Positions 40,769 to 52,607 of a DNA stretch of 64,000 bases are shown here, in pieces. The stretch comes from Notolepis coatsorum (lineage: Eukaryota > Chordata > Actinopteri > Aulopiformes > Paralepididae): the NCBI GenBank assembly GCA_963971535.1, contig CAXASK010000014.1, positions 426,135 through 490,134 of the forward strand, read 5' to 3'. Under the pieces are notes generated by a model, which had not been told where the DNA came from, searched no databases, and saw only the letters and a list, made by a program, of their open reading frames with translations. Within the stretch, counting starts at the first letter, position 1. Each line of letters starts with the position of its first letter. Made by a program: the position numbers and the translations under genes.

Positions 40769-41500
40769 AGACTAGGAAGCTCCTAGTGGTCAACAGTGTC
40801 AGACTGTGGTTGTACTGGGCAGCTCCTAGTGGTCAACAGTGTCAGACTGTGGTTGTACTGGGCAGCTCCTAGTGGTCAACAGTGGTCAGACTGTGGTTGT
40901 ACTGGGCAGCTCCTAGTGGTCAACAGTGTCAGACTGTGGTTGTACTGGGCAGCTCCTAGTGGTCAACAGTGTCAGACTGTGGTTGTACTGGGCAGCTCCT
41001 AGTGGTCAACAGTGTCAGACTGTGGTTGTACTGGGCAGCTCCTAGTGGTCAACAGTGTCAGACTGTGGTTGTACTGGGCAGCTCCTAGTGGTCAACAGTG
41101 TCAGACTGTGGTTGTACTGGGCAGCTCCTAGTGGTCAACAGTGTCAGACTGTGGTTGTACTGGGCAGCTCCTAGTGGTCAACAGTGTCAGACTGTGGTTG
41201 TACTGGGCAGCTCCTAGTGGTCAACAGTGTCAGACTGTGGTTGTACTAGGCAGCTCCTAGTGGTCAACAGTGTCAGACTGTGGTTGTACTGGGCAGCTCC
41301 TAGTGGTCAACAGTGTCAGACTGTGGTTGTACTGGGCAGCTCCTAGTGGTCAACAGTGTCAGCCTGTGGTTGTACTGGGCAGCTCCTAGTGGTCAACAGT
41401 GTCAGACTGTGGTTGTACTGGGCAGCTCCTAGCGGTCAACAGTGTCAGACTGTGGTTGTACTGGGCAGCTCCTAGCGGTCAACAGTGTCAGACTGTGGAT
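40769..41500. repeat. 43-bp minisatellite, about 17 copies, aldoc intron 1
   Basis: Unit CCTAGTGGTCAACAGTGTCA followed by GACTGTGGTTGTACTGGGCAGCT, nearly invariant. No sequence relation to the other 43-bp array at 25741-26644. Confidence 0.95.
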
Positions 41501-41749
41501 CATCTGATTATAAAAAAATATTTTAAATACTAGAGTAGCCATAATGATGTAACTGCAGAATACCAGTGAATTAAAAAATAAATCATGACGTTGGGCATAT
41601 ACAGGAAGTATTGAAAGCAATCAGAATGCGACACCCGAGACCTTTATTCTTTACCCAATCAGAATGGACTCGAAGCTGAATAACAAGAGAGCCTGGAGGG
41701 GACAGACTTTCTGCACTGCGACATCAGAGATGCAACAGATAACCCCTCC

Positions 41750-42010
41750 TCAACCCCTCCTCAACCCCTCCTCCTGCCCCCCTCCTCCACCTCCTCCTCC
41801 CCTACCTCCCCCTCCTCCTCCTCCTCCTCCCCCACCTCCTCTCCTCCTCCCCTCTCCCTCCACCACCTCCTCCTCCTCCTCCTCCTCCACTTCCTCCTCC
41901 TCCCTCCCCCTCCTGCCCCCCCCCCTCCTCCACCTCCTCCTCCTCCTCCTCCTCTCCTCCACCACCTCCTCCTCCTCCACCACCTCCTCTCCTCCTCTGC
42001 TCCTCCTCCA
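41750..42010. repeat. CCT-rich low-complexity tract
   Basis: Irregular CCT/CCC triplets, 260 bp. Proline and serine frames here are shadows. Confidence 0.85.
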
Positions 42011-42187
42011 GAGAGACCTGCCACCTGCACCGTTCTGTCTTTATAGGACCACGAGAGAAGGGCAGGAATATAGCACTTTAGTAAAGGTCTGGTAAGAATA
42101 TGATAAATCAATGTGTGCATGTGATTCTCCTCCTTGACGGCCCAGGCGGCCTTGTCTCAGACTAATGGCATTCATTAAACATGAATT

Positions 42188-42811
42188 AAAGGGGAATGCC
42201 GCACCTTTTTAAGAATTCACATTATGTTCTCCCCCCCCCCCGAGCCCCAGGACAGGTCGGTCGGTCGGTCGGTCGGTATTTGTGAACCAACACGCGCCGC
42301 TCTCTAGAAGTCAGGGGGGAGAGAACCCTCCACTCTGATGCCACTGGGATGTCAAATCTGGGCCCCGCGCCATATATAAATTGTAAAGCGCTTTGGATAA
42401 AAGCGCTATATAAAAAAGCAGCCATTTACCATCCATATTATAGACAATGAATGGCGATCTGACTTTACGAGGCCATAATATAATCTTTGAGTGGAGCTCT
42501 TATACCCCCGAATGAGGTTTTAATTCTGGTTCACTCACACCTTCTAGTTCTAGCCATGCTAGAATATAATAAACCTCAAAGAGCTCACACTGATATTTTA
42601 CGGCCTCGTGTAAAAAAAAAAAAACAGCTATGGAGCAGCAGCCCCAGGTTTTACATCCCAGTTACGTCATCGATCGGAGGGTTTCTCTCTCTCTCTGCCG
42701 TCTATAGCTCCAGGAGAGAGTAATGCATGTTCACAAATACCGACTGAACTGTCCTGGGGCACGGAGGAGAACATATATGAATTTAACGTTAAAAACGGCA
42801 TTCACATTTAG
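42188..42811. mobile_element. TTAA-type element, degenerate right end
   Basis: It begins TTAA|AGGGGAATGCCGCACC; a degraded partner (ACGGCATTCACATTTA) lies at about 42797. Inner inverted blocks pair GAGCCCCAGGACAG...TATTTGTGAAC (42241-42285) with GTTCACAAATA...CTGTCCTGGGGC (42729-42762). Confidence 0.55.
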
Positions 42812-42862
42812 CTCTAGTTTATCTCTGCTGAGCCTTCCTGATACAACCAGATCTCTATAGAA

Positions 42863-43510
42863 TGAGGGCCTGTGTCCACAGCCAGCTTTTTCATGAGTCG
42901 TCAGCTCCTTTCTGTCATTCATTTCTATGCTAAAGACGCAACAGGTGCGCTCCTTTTCCCAGCGCCGCGCCTCGCGGTTTTAGCGCTCTCGGCGGCCAGC
43001 GTGTTTGGGGGGGCGGAGTGCTCCCAGGCAGCGCATAAAGTTGAAAATAGTTCAACTTTGAGAGGAGCGCCGCTCGTCAAGGTAACTTTTTTCGACCGAC
43101 CACATAGGCGATATGTTAATTATTGTTTCCATGCCCCCTTGCAAACATTTCTTGTAAACAACAAAACCAGACAAAGACACAGAATTACCCAGCACTTCTG
43201 ACTGTCAAAAGCACAATCATATCTTTCAAAAACAAAAACAAATAATCGAGCAAGTTCAACGGTATGGGCTACATCAAATTATTTCGCCATCGACACACAC
43301 TGCAAATTATTCCATCCATCATTCCAACCAAAATACACAAGAAATGGCAGATGAGAGGCTATAATTGTTGCGGTGTCGGACAATCAAGTCAAATTACGCT
43401 CCCGGCGCTCTGGAAAAACGCTCTGGAAACGCTCTGGGCGTGGTGCATATTTTTTGGATTTTCAAAGCGGTCCGCCTTTAAAAAACCGCTATCTGTGGAC
43501 ACGGCACCTA
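42863..43510. mobile_element. Possible hAT-like element
   Basis: AGGGCCTGTGTCCACAG at the left and CTGTGGACACGGCACCTAAG at the right are inverted. The interior includes a GC-rich part with GCGCTC motifs and no transposase. Confidence 0.5.
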
Positions 43511-43933
43511 AGAGAAGAGGTCAAGCCTGAAGGTAATACAACAGTATGTATTACAGTATGTTATTACAGTATGTATTACAGTACGCATGAAGGCCGTTCT
43601 TCTTTTCTACTAGTGTGCGTTGCAGCCATGGACTCACTCAAATTCATGGTGGTTCATATTTTGCCGGCATTATAAAACGTACAAAAGATTCGGAGTATAT
43701 ATACAGGCTATTCAAATGCCAAAGCATAACAGAACAGAAGGCACGAGCCAAACCGAAGCCTACGACGTGGGTCTAGTCTACGTGTTGTGTGTGTCGTGTC
43801 GTGTGTGCGTGTGCGTGTGCGTGTTGTGTGCGTGTGTCGTTGAGACCTCTGGAGAGCAGGGGACACGATGTCCTCACAGCCAGGATGCTGGTGGTGGCGA
43901 TGATGGCATTAATAATACACCTGTTGTTGTTAA

Positions 43934-44016
43934 CCCTTTCACTGCCACACACTACAGAAGGTTAACCCTTTACTAAAAGGGTTAATTAAACCTTCTGTAG
44001 TGCGACAGTGAAAGGG
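43934..44016. mobile_element. Short piggyBac-like MITE, 83 bp
   Basis: TTAA on both sides (43930-43933 and 44017-44020); ends CCCTTTCACTGCCACAC and GTGCGACAGTGAAAGGG inverted, with an inner AACCTTCTG pairing. Confidence 0.8.
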
Positions 44017-44109
44017 TTAACAGGTCTCCTCCCGCACGTCCGCCGTTTTTATATTTGGATGCTCTGGTCTCTCAGCCGCTAAGAGGATCAGCCTCGCATG
44101 CCTGCCCTG

Positions 44110-44345
44110 CGCACACACTACACACACAGGCACACACACACGCAAGCGCGCACACACACACACACAGGCACGCACACACACACACACACAGGCACACACA
44201 CACGCAAGCGCGCGCACACACACACACAGGCACACACACACGCAAGCGCGCACACACACACACACAGGCACACACACACGCAAGCGCGCACACACGCACA
44301 CACACACAGGCACACACACAGGCACGCACACACACTACACACTAC
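44110..44345. repeat. CA-rich array with GGCACACACACACG units
   Basis: CA repeats with regular CAGGCA and CGCAAGCGCG insertions of about 30-45 bp period. Cys/Val and His/Thr frames are shadows. Confidence 0.9.
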
Positions 44346-44544
44346 ACACAGCTATTCTCTCATGATGGACTGCGATTCATACAATTATTATGAGTTTAGG
44401 AATTTGGCAACTTAATTGGTTGGCTGATGGTAGGTTTAGCGTTTAGCGCCCATGGCACGACCAAAGATATCTATAATAATAACAATAATAATAATGATAA
44501 CACGACGGGCACGACGAGTCCTCCATCCATCCATCACAGTACTG

Positions 44545-44697
44545 TCTATATGAAATTGAAAATGGGGGACCCTGATGTAAACTAGACGAAAGTCTTTCTC
44601 TGGTCTGCATCCCCTTAACAATTGTGTGTATTGAGCCGTACTGTATTGTACCCATTCTGCAATATGTTAATAAAGTTTTCAATCAATCAATCAAACA
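44545..44697 (+). mobile_element. L2-type retroposon tail
   Basis: Same tail as at 12147-12280 (GGGGGACCCTGATG, CATCCCCTTAACAATTG, CCCATTCTGCAAT) ending (TCAA)n. Confidence 0.75.
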
Positions 44698-44894
44698 CAC
44701 AGCACCAGGTCTACGTGCCACGGAGCAGGGACCCACCCACGTGACCCATCCCCTCCATCTCTATAGAAACTATATCCCACCATCACACGGTCTCTCCAGA
44801 TGAATAAACGCAGCTTTAATTAAACACGTGACGCACACAACAACAACAAGTATAGATGGATCACGACATGATGGAAGCGTGAAATAGATGAGTA

Positions 44895-45050
44895 AGGGAT
44901 AATGTATGGCTACGAGGTCATTGTCGCAAAATAATTGACCGACACGGAGTTTACAATACCGAGGCGCCTCGCCGAGGTGTTTTAAACGTCAGTGAAGGTC
45001 AATTATTTTGCGATGATGACCGAGTATAGCTATACATTATCCCGCTTATT
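44895..45050. mobile_element. Foldback MITE, arms about 50 bp
   Basis: GGGATAATGTATGGCTA...GTCGCAAAATAATTGACC pairs with GGTCAATTATTTTGCGATGA...CTATACATTATCCC. The flanking 45051-45820 shows only AT-rich sequence, a short related AATAATTCACCG segment, and a retroposon tail near 45725-45755. Confidence 0.7.
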
Positions 45051-45820
45051 ACATGGCTAACTTACTAACAATATACCTAATTCATTTGACAAATCGCAGT
45101 TGTTCTGTGGCTCTGTCAGCCCAAATAAAGTGATTATTATTATCGCGGGCAGCCCGACAGGTGTGTCCGATTGGCTGCACTGAAACTGTGTGTCTGATTG
45201 GGGCTTGATTGCTCCAGCTGCGAAAAACAATAATCACCGGGTGGTTATCGAAAAATAATTCACCGCTGTCGGGGGCTATTGACCAATCACAAGCAAGCAT
45301 TTCGGCGAATGTGAAAACGCCATGTAATAATGATGAATAATAACACGAATAATGATTATTATAGTTTCCTCCGTCGCTGCTGCTGCGTCGGTCGGTAACG
45401 TTAACGGGGCCACACACTGCGCACACGCACGGGGGACGTTCATTGGAAATAACATTTAATAGCCACATTGATCAACTGAAACACAGCAGGTAATAAGGCT
45501 CGGGGATAAAAAATAGCAGCATCAACCTTCTCTTCATATTCTGCATCTTCCTTTCTCTTTTTCCTTCTCTCTCCCTTATGTATTGCCGTCCTTGTGTACT
45601 ATTGCTGCTACTGTCATTTTGTATTTGTATTATAATGTATGCATGTACATAACCTTGTTTTTGTTACAGCCTCCCCCCTTCCCACAAAAGGCTAAAGTTG
45701 CTTTTGTATAAGAATTTCTTAATTGCTTGCCTGGATAAATAAAGGTAAAATAAAATCAACAACGAATAAAAGGATGGTTAATTAAAGGCTGACGTCGTGT
45801 CTAAAGTGCCTCCTGCTCAC

Positions 45821-45905
45821 CTGTTGTCGGTAGATGGGGTGCTCGCAGAGAGAGGTGCTGTGGTCTCAGAGGATGCTCGGTCTGTTCTGCTTCTGTTCTG
45901 CTGCT
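45821..45905 (-). other. aldoc: aldoc 5'UTR exon 1 (predicted)
   Basis: A canonical donor (ACAACAG|gtgagc, gt complement at 45819-45820) bounds a GC-rich, untranslated stretch that continues upstream to the GC box and CRE sites. Its distance from coding exon 2 (8.6 kb) and non-coding nature fit the usual untranslated first exon of vertebrate aldolases. The 5' limit is approximate. Confidence 0.55.
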
Positions 45906-45941
45906 GCAGCGCAACGTGACTCTTCAGAACACACCACCCGA

Positions 45942-46010
45942 GGGCGGGGCCTAGCGTCATCATGACGTCACCCGGGGCCGGGCATACAACCTAGCGTCAT
46001 CGTGACGTCG
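45942..46010 (-). promoter_or_regulatory. aldoc: Predicted aldoc promoter: GC box and two CRE-like sites
   Basis: Upstream of exon 1 lie a GC box (GGGCGGGGC, 45942-45950), a full CRE palindrome TGACGTCA (45963-45970) and a second TGACGTCG (46003-46010). The two CRE-like sites sit in a duplicated 20-bp unit starting CTAGCGTCAT at 45951 and 45991. A long G-run follows at 46057-46077. No TATA box is evident. Confidence 0.5.
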
Positions 46011-47112
46011 TTTGATTGACACGCGATAGTCAATGAGCATGCGCGGTTGGAGCCAGGGGGGGGGGGGGGGAGGGGGGCCCTATCTTATTAGAATCATGGC
46101 ATGGCTGCATCATGACGATGCATCTTTGGAGAAAATAGGAAAACAACCAAATCCTTCTTTATACTTTTATAGTACAGTACAGTAAAAGTATAGTACTTTT
46201 ATAGTAATACAAAAACAGTACTGTATTTGTAAATCTGGTATGTCATAAATGTATAGATGTAGCAGTACTGTATCTCTCACCGAGTAAGTGAGGAAACGAT
46301 AAGAGTTGTGGTATTTCACCGGCAGCCGAGGCCTCCCACTTATTCTACACCTCTCATGTCTCTTCACAGACGAGAGTTATGACGAACCATAAGAGGTTTG
46401 TCATATAAAGGAAGTCAACACATGAGAGTTCAATTTAACAAAGACGATTTATTTATTTAATCCTATCTAAAAACAATAATTGATTAAACAACAAAAGCAC
46501 AATGACATAAACAAATAGGTATGTATCAGAATGGATAAGGATCCCAAGATGGTCCACGTGGTGGCTGATACAACCTGTGGTGTCTGAAGTGGGAAAGCAG
46601 ATGGGAGACGCAGACAGAAGGGTTAGACAAGGGGAACATATATATACTGTGTGTGCAGGCAGCTCTCTGCACTGCACAGGTGAGGGTCATTGGGTTAACG
46701 ACCTGCCCACTCCACCATGCTCTCTGAGGCCATGTCCTCACGTACATGGATCTTTTGCCAAACGGATATTCTCAGGCTCCGTTTAAAATAAAATCCCCGT
46801 CCACACCACAGTCCAGACACAAACACATAAACGCATATGAATTGCTCCAACAAGCATGCGGGCCAGCAGGTGGCGATAAGCAATATCCTAATACCATGGT
46901 GGTATACGAGCGGTCAGGACGACAGAGAAATGATTGGTTCACCCAGCCCACTTCACTACTCCTAGCATTTCCATTGGCTATATTGACATACATACAGTAG
47001 ATAATAAATAGATAGATATAGCGGTGGATTAGATGCAGTCCAGAGGAAACAACCAATCTAGATATGTCACGATTTAATGCTTTACTTCTGCGCACTGGGC
47101 GACGGAGAGATA

Positions 47113-48088
47113 GGCTTGTTCAAGATGGGATAGGCGGACGCAGATCTGCGCAGGTTTGACTACTGCCTCGCCAAGCGCGTTGCATGACGGTTAGAATGTT
47201 GTCCGATTTGCTCTGAAAATCTGGCGAGGCGAGGCGCGGAACTCCCGCGGGAGCGAGCCACAAGCAGCCTTTAGAGCGAGGCGCCACAGTACCTCTCAGC
47301 CGGCTGCTCCCGGCTGGGAAGCGACTTGCTACGGTCGCGCAAAGCGCCTATTGGCTCAGAAAAGTTGTCAGTCACCAGCCATGTGACAGCCAGGGAGTTA
47401 TGAGACGTTTGATTGATTGAAAACTTTATTATGTTATGCGTTATCATCATATCATCATGAATGAATGAATGAATGAATGAATGAAAACTTTATTAACAGA
47501 TTGCAGAATGGGTACAGTACAGTACAGCTCAATACATACAATTGTTAAGGGGATGCAGACCAGAGAAAGACTTTCGTCTTGTTTACATCAGGGTCCCCCA
47601 TTTTCAATTCATCGTAAAAATGATCATGATAAACTTCAAGCTGTCAGACACACACACACACACATGCGTCGTCTGTTTTGCCTCAATACTGTATATATAA
47701 TTCTGTTTTGCCTCAATATACACAGTATACATATATATATTGATGCAAAACAGAATTATTCAGCAGTGTGTTGTGTGTGCGTGCGGCCAGGAGCGCGCAA
47801 CAAGATGGTATATATTATGGTATATATGAATAGTATATTCCACTATAGCAGTATATGGTGTGCTGTACATTTGAATCTGATCTAATTTTGCACACGGCCA
47901 TCGCATTATAATGAGCTGGACAGGTGTGTAATGTGTGTGTGGTGACGTGAAAGCGTATCTGCCGCACGAGACTAGGCGAGGGGCTCTCGTGAAATCGGCA
48001 GTGTCCGCCCTCTTAACTCCTCCCCCGGCTTCACTCGGCTACTCTCGTCTACTAGTCGAGGCAAACCGAAATCCATCTTGAACAAGCC
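47113..48088. mobile_element. Nested element with GGCTTGTTCAAGATGG ends
   Basis: 16-bp perfect inverted ends at 47113-47128 and 48073-48088. Inside it are an L2-type tail (minus, 47459-47612) and a copy of the arm repeat from 1-540 (47766-47935). Confidence 0.75.
47459..47612 (-). mobile_element. L2-type retroposon tail
   Basis: Minus-strand copy of the tail family with a (TTCA)n end (ATGAATGAATG on the plus strand, 47459-47484). Confidence 0.75.
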
Positions 48089-48599
48089 AATGTCAATTGT
48101 ATTCAACGGATTCTGAGACTAAATATGGCGAGTCCTTATCGCAAACTATATATATACTAATTACAACAAGACATTCATTAATTGCATTGTACTGTTCACG
48201 TGCCGTCGCATATATAAGTAAGGATAGTTTGAATGACATTTCAGCACCAGGCGCTGTCCATCTTATTGCCTCCGTGCGCTTCAAGGCTACGGGCGCCTAT
48301 TGTATTGCCATGGACGGAACAACAGTCTGAGCATGCGTAGTGAGCGGTGGCGTCATCGTTTATCTAGACTATGCGTTTACAGTAGTGGCTGCACGGATCC
48401 ACTGAACGGATATTTTGGAAAATCTTCACTTTAAAATGCGTTTAAGAAAGTCTCCGTTTATGTCTCTGAAAACACCCTTTACGTGTGGGATGAGAGGCCC
48501 AATCGTGGAATAAAATGTGCGTTTGGCAAAAGATCCATATATACGTGAGGACATGGCCTGAGTCAGAAGACTCCCCATTTGCAGGTAGAGTGGGGGTCG

Positions 48600-49470
48600 T
48601 CACACCCTCCCCCTAAAGATAAGGGTTCTACCCTATTACCAAATTATATTTTTATTTACAAACAAGCTAACCCAAATCCCAAATGTAACAATAATACTTT
48701 TTCCCAAATTCAAATAAAAATCCCCATTCCCCTCAGCATCCCGCCCCCGCTCTCAGCAACATAGGACCCTAGGTAGCCATTTTAAGAGAGCAGGAGACAG
48801 TAGGGAGTGGGGAAGAGACAAAACAAGGGTTACACATTAGATAACAGCACATACCAATACAAATGTCCACAATCCAACACATTTGCCAACAATATATTTT
48901 TACAGAGCTAATTAAAGCAAACTAAGGGTCATTGGTTCAAAAACCTCATAGCCAGAACTCTACAATGTAAAAACCCTGGTATATATCATTTAAACAAACA
49001 GCACAATTTTAGGCACACATCATCTCCAACACCCCTGCTGACCGGTCACCCCCCCCCTCACCCTCCCCCCTGCTGACCGGTCACCCTTTCCCTCACCCTC
49101 CCGCCTCCGCTCTCTGCAACATAGGATCCTTAGGAAGCAGTCCCCCCCCCCCCACCCAACCTCCTCCAATGTACAGTTTATTTGTCAAATGTATATACTC
49201 TCTTTTTTAGACTCTTTTTGTATCACAAACAATACTGTATTTGTAAATCTGGTATGTCATAAATGTATCTAGATGTAGCAGTACTGTCTATCTGTATGTC
49301 ATGTATGTCATATATGTTATGATGAATTGAAAATGGGGGACCCTGATGTAAACTAGACGAAAGTCTTTCTCTGGTCTGCATCCCCTTAACAATTGTGTGT
49401 ATTGAGCCGTACTGTATTGTACCCATTCTGCTGCAATCTGTTAATAAACCTTTCAATCAATCAATCAACC
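48600..49470 (+). mobile_element. L2-type 3'UTR and tail
   Basis: From about 49020 to 49470 a longer version of the 3' end is present: CCTCCAATGTACAGTTTATT, AATACTGTATTTGTAAATCT, then the shared tail and (TCAA)n. An inverted copy is at 50128-50515. Positions 48600-49020 contain no recognisable gene. Confidence 0.6.
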
Positions 49471-50127
49471 CTGTTTGGTACTGAGACTGGCCTCGGGTTT
49501 TTCACCACTGGGGGGCAGGAGAGAGGCGAGCAGAGATGGGAGTAGGCTACTAGAGGGATGACGAAGGAAACAGTGCAGCATCATCCCCTGTCAAGAAGTG
49601 ACCGAACTAAAAACATGCTCTGTATATGTACGGGGCGGACCTAGCACATTTGGCGCCCTAGGCGAGATTCACCATTCTCTAACGTTAGTCTTTCTTTCCT
49701 CAATGCTCAATTCTATAAACACTTGACCGATACCCATCAATGCACAGCGCTCTAGCATGTTCTGACTGTGAACACCTAAAGCTGAGGCTCAGACCGACCG
49801 ACCGTTTTAGATTTTTGGCTCATTTTCCCTTATGTTAGAATTTTTTTTATGTAAAAATAATGGTTGCCGATATAGAGGGGGGCGCGAAAACTGCACAGAA
49901 AAAAAAAATAATAATAATAATAATAATAAACATTTTTCTTTTTCTTTTTGGCGCCCCCCTCCGGCGACCGCCTATATCGCCTGTAGGAAGGTCCGCCCCA
50001 TGTACTACATGCCATTTCCAGAAGTCTCTGTGTAATTACAATGTTCACATTGTAGGACTACCCTGTGGAGCTACCCACAAGCTTGTACTGCCAGTAACAT
50101 TTTAGTCTAGGTTCTGAAGTACTTGAT

Positions 50128-50515
50128 TGATTTATTGACATTTTTATTTAACAGATTGCAGAATGGGTACAATACAGTACGGCTCAATACACACAATTGT
50201 TAAGGGGATGCAGACCAGAGAAAGACTTTCGTGTTGTTTACATCAGGGTCCCCCATTTTCAATTCATCATAACATATACGACATACAGATAGACAGTACT
50301 GTTACATCTATACATTTATGACATACCAGATCTACAAATACAGTATTGTTTGTGATACAAGAAGAGTCCAGAAAAGAGAGTATATACATTTGACGTAGAA
50401 ACTGTACATTGGAGGAGGTTGGGTAGGTGGAGTGGGGGTTTGGGTAGGCGGGGTGGAAACTGTACATTGGAGGTGGTTGGGTGGGTGGAGTGGGGGGGTG
50501 TTGGGGGTAACATTA
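50128..50515 (-). mobile_element. L2-type 3'UTR and tail, inverted copy
   Basis: Reverse-complement copy of 49120-49470, including the GGTACAATACAGTACGGCTC tail and two copies of AACTGTACATTGGAGG. Confidence 0.7.
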
Positions 50516-50539
50516 CTGCCAGTAATGTTACGATACAGT

Positions 50540-50975
50540 CTAGGTTCTGAAGAAGAAGAACAAGTCTTTATTTGTCATGCAGATTAACACACACATGCAA
50601 GATGGGCGACACACACACACACGTATTGGGTTGCAGATGAAATGTCTCTCTGCGCTTGACCATCCCGTCGTCCTCCCCCCCCCCCCAAGGGCAGCCGGGA
50701 GCAGACGAGGGCTGCGGTGTGGGCCGCGCCCCGGGGACCAATCCAAGTGCTCCTGTCCGTCTGCGTCAGGGATGCGACAGCGTTAGCGATCTGTTCTGCA
50801 TGTTTTTTCCCCCGAGAGCACGGGGAGAGAACATGCAAACTGCACACAGAAGAAAGGCCCGGGAGATACCCCCCCACCTGGGTACCTGGCAACCCGCCAA
50901 CCTGGTCCCCAAGCGGGAATCGAACCCAGGACCTTCCTGCTGTGAGGCGACAGTGTTAACCACTGTCAGTACTGC
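50540..50975 (-). mobile_element. tRNA-derived SINE, full-length-looking
   Basis: From 50975 the minus strand reads GTGGTTAACACTGTCGCCTC (A-box) and GGTTCGATTCC (B-box), the head of a widespread fish SINE family; the body has the CATGCAAACTGCACACAGAA block in inverse and ends near 50540 in an AT-rich tail. Confidence 0.75.
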
Positions 50976-51980
50976 CAGTAATGTTACTATATACAGCCTA
51001 GGTTCTGTCTGTCTCTCTAAGCTTTACCCAATATATGATACAGTGACACGAGTGAAATTCTGAAACCAGGAATTATGCATCCCATTCCATATCAGTATAA
51101 TAATAAACATTATGTGTACTGTAACAGGCTTCCATTTCAAACAGGTTCTAGGTTCATATGCACATCTGATTATCTCTCTCTCTCTTTATCTCGCTCGCTC
51201 TCTCTCACACACAAAATCAAATACAGCAGACAACTTTCCAATGTGTGTAAACAATTTAATCTTTCCATCTGAGCAACAAGCAGTTAGAAAAATACAGAAT
51301 AAAACATCTGTCGAGTGATGCAACATTGACTCATAGAAATCTTACAAATAGGATATATTTTTTTTTATATCTTACAAACAAGACAAGCATTTAAGCTCCG
51401 GGTCTTATATATAATACGAGGCATTCTGGGTAATACGTGAGGGTAGTAATCACACTCGTAACATCCGGTAGTCAGACAAGTGCGTAGAGGGGTAGTTAGT
51501 CCGACACATCACACCCATGTGGAGGCTACACAAGCTGCATAGCATTCTGCAGGTCTGAAGGCTACACAAGCTACAGTGGTTCTCAATGTGGGGTCTGGGG
51601 ACCCCCAATGGGGCCCTGGAGGGGGATCCAGCAGAATGGAGAATAGTATAATATTTCATAAAATGTCTTCATTGAGGACTACACGAGCTACATAGCCTTC
51701 CATGGGTCTGACGTGTCAGACCAAAGTGTACTTACTGGCTGGGATTCACAATAGCATACTATAAAAAACAAAAACACAAATAAACTAGAATGGCACACAC
51801 AAGAGGTGCCTACACCAGCTGGGTAACGTCAGCTATATTGATTTACCTGGACTATGGTGGAAGGGTGTTTTTCCGCTTCCTACCACACTATGCCGCCAAG
51901 CAATTAATATGGCAAGGAATCCTATTCTTATAATGTGATACTTGAATGTTAATTTAGACCATTTTATTTTCAGTTACTAG
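50976..51980. other. Non-coding, with hAT-type terminus
   Basis: ACAGTGGTTCTCAATGTGGG and TCTGGGGACCCCC at 51573-51607 resemble a hAT end of the CAGTGGTTCTCAA type. No gene or other repeat is clear. Confidence 0.4.
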
Positions 51981-52357
51981 TAGGGGTGTAAAGGTACACG
52001 TATCCGTACCGAACCGTTTCAGTGTGTACCGTACCGTACCGAACGGCTGTGTAGTGTACCGAACGAATACAACGGTATGTTAACCACTAACGACCGCCCA
52101 CCGGGAGCTGTTTTTTTCCACAATCTAATATAATAATTATTATTATTTTCTTTTTTACAAGTCGATTATTAATTTCAATATAGAATATTCGTCGACAGCC
52201 CTACAAGTACAATTAGTTACTGCACACTACATCACCCCTGAGTGGAACATGGAAAGCCAAACTTTCCCTCACTGTACCGAAAAAACCCGTACCGAACCGC
52301 AACTTCAAAACCGAGGTACGTACCGTACCATGGTTTTTGTGTACCGTTACACCCCTA
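51981..52357. mobile_element. hAT non-autonomous element
   Basis: Ends TAGGGGTGTAAAGGTACAC and GTACCGTTACACCCCTA, with 8-bp duplication GTTACTAG/GTTGCTAG (51973-51980, 52358-52365; one mismatch). Multiple CCGTACCGAAC motifs inside. Confidence 0.85.
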
Positions 52358-52607
52358 GTTGCTAGGCAACAACATCATTGTTTCAAATGAACATCAGGTC
52401 CGCCACATTTAAACCTGTGAAGTAACACTCAACCTACGTCCTAAATTTCAGTATATTGGCAAATGATCAAATTAGTTGTAGGACCTTACTGTACAGGGGT
52501 TAGGTCGCTCTTTACGAACACGTACAAACTTAGGCTACTAACTGAAAGCAAGGTCTGGTGTCTTCAGGAACAATACAATGTGTGGACAGATATAACTGGT
52601 CTGTAGC

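Larger units (their letters stand above)
46727..48559. mobile_element. DNA element with AGGCCATGTCCTCACGTA ends
   Basis: The left end 46727-46765 (AGGCCATGTCCTCACGTA...TTTTGCCAAACG) is the reverse complement of 48519-48559 (CGTTTGGCAAAAG...TACGTGAGGACATGGCCT). The 1.8-kb interior has no transposase but contains another element (47113-48088). Confidence 0.8.
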
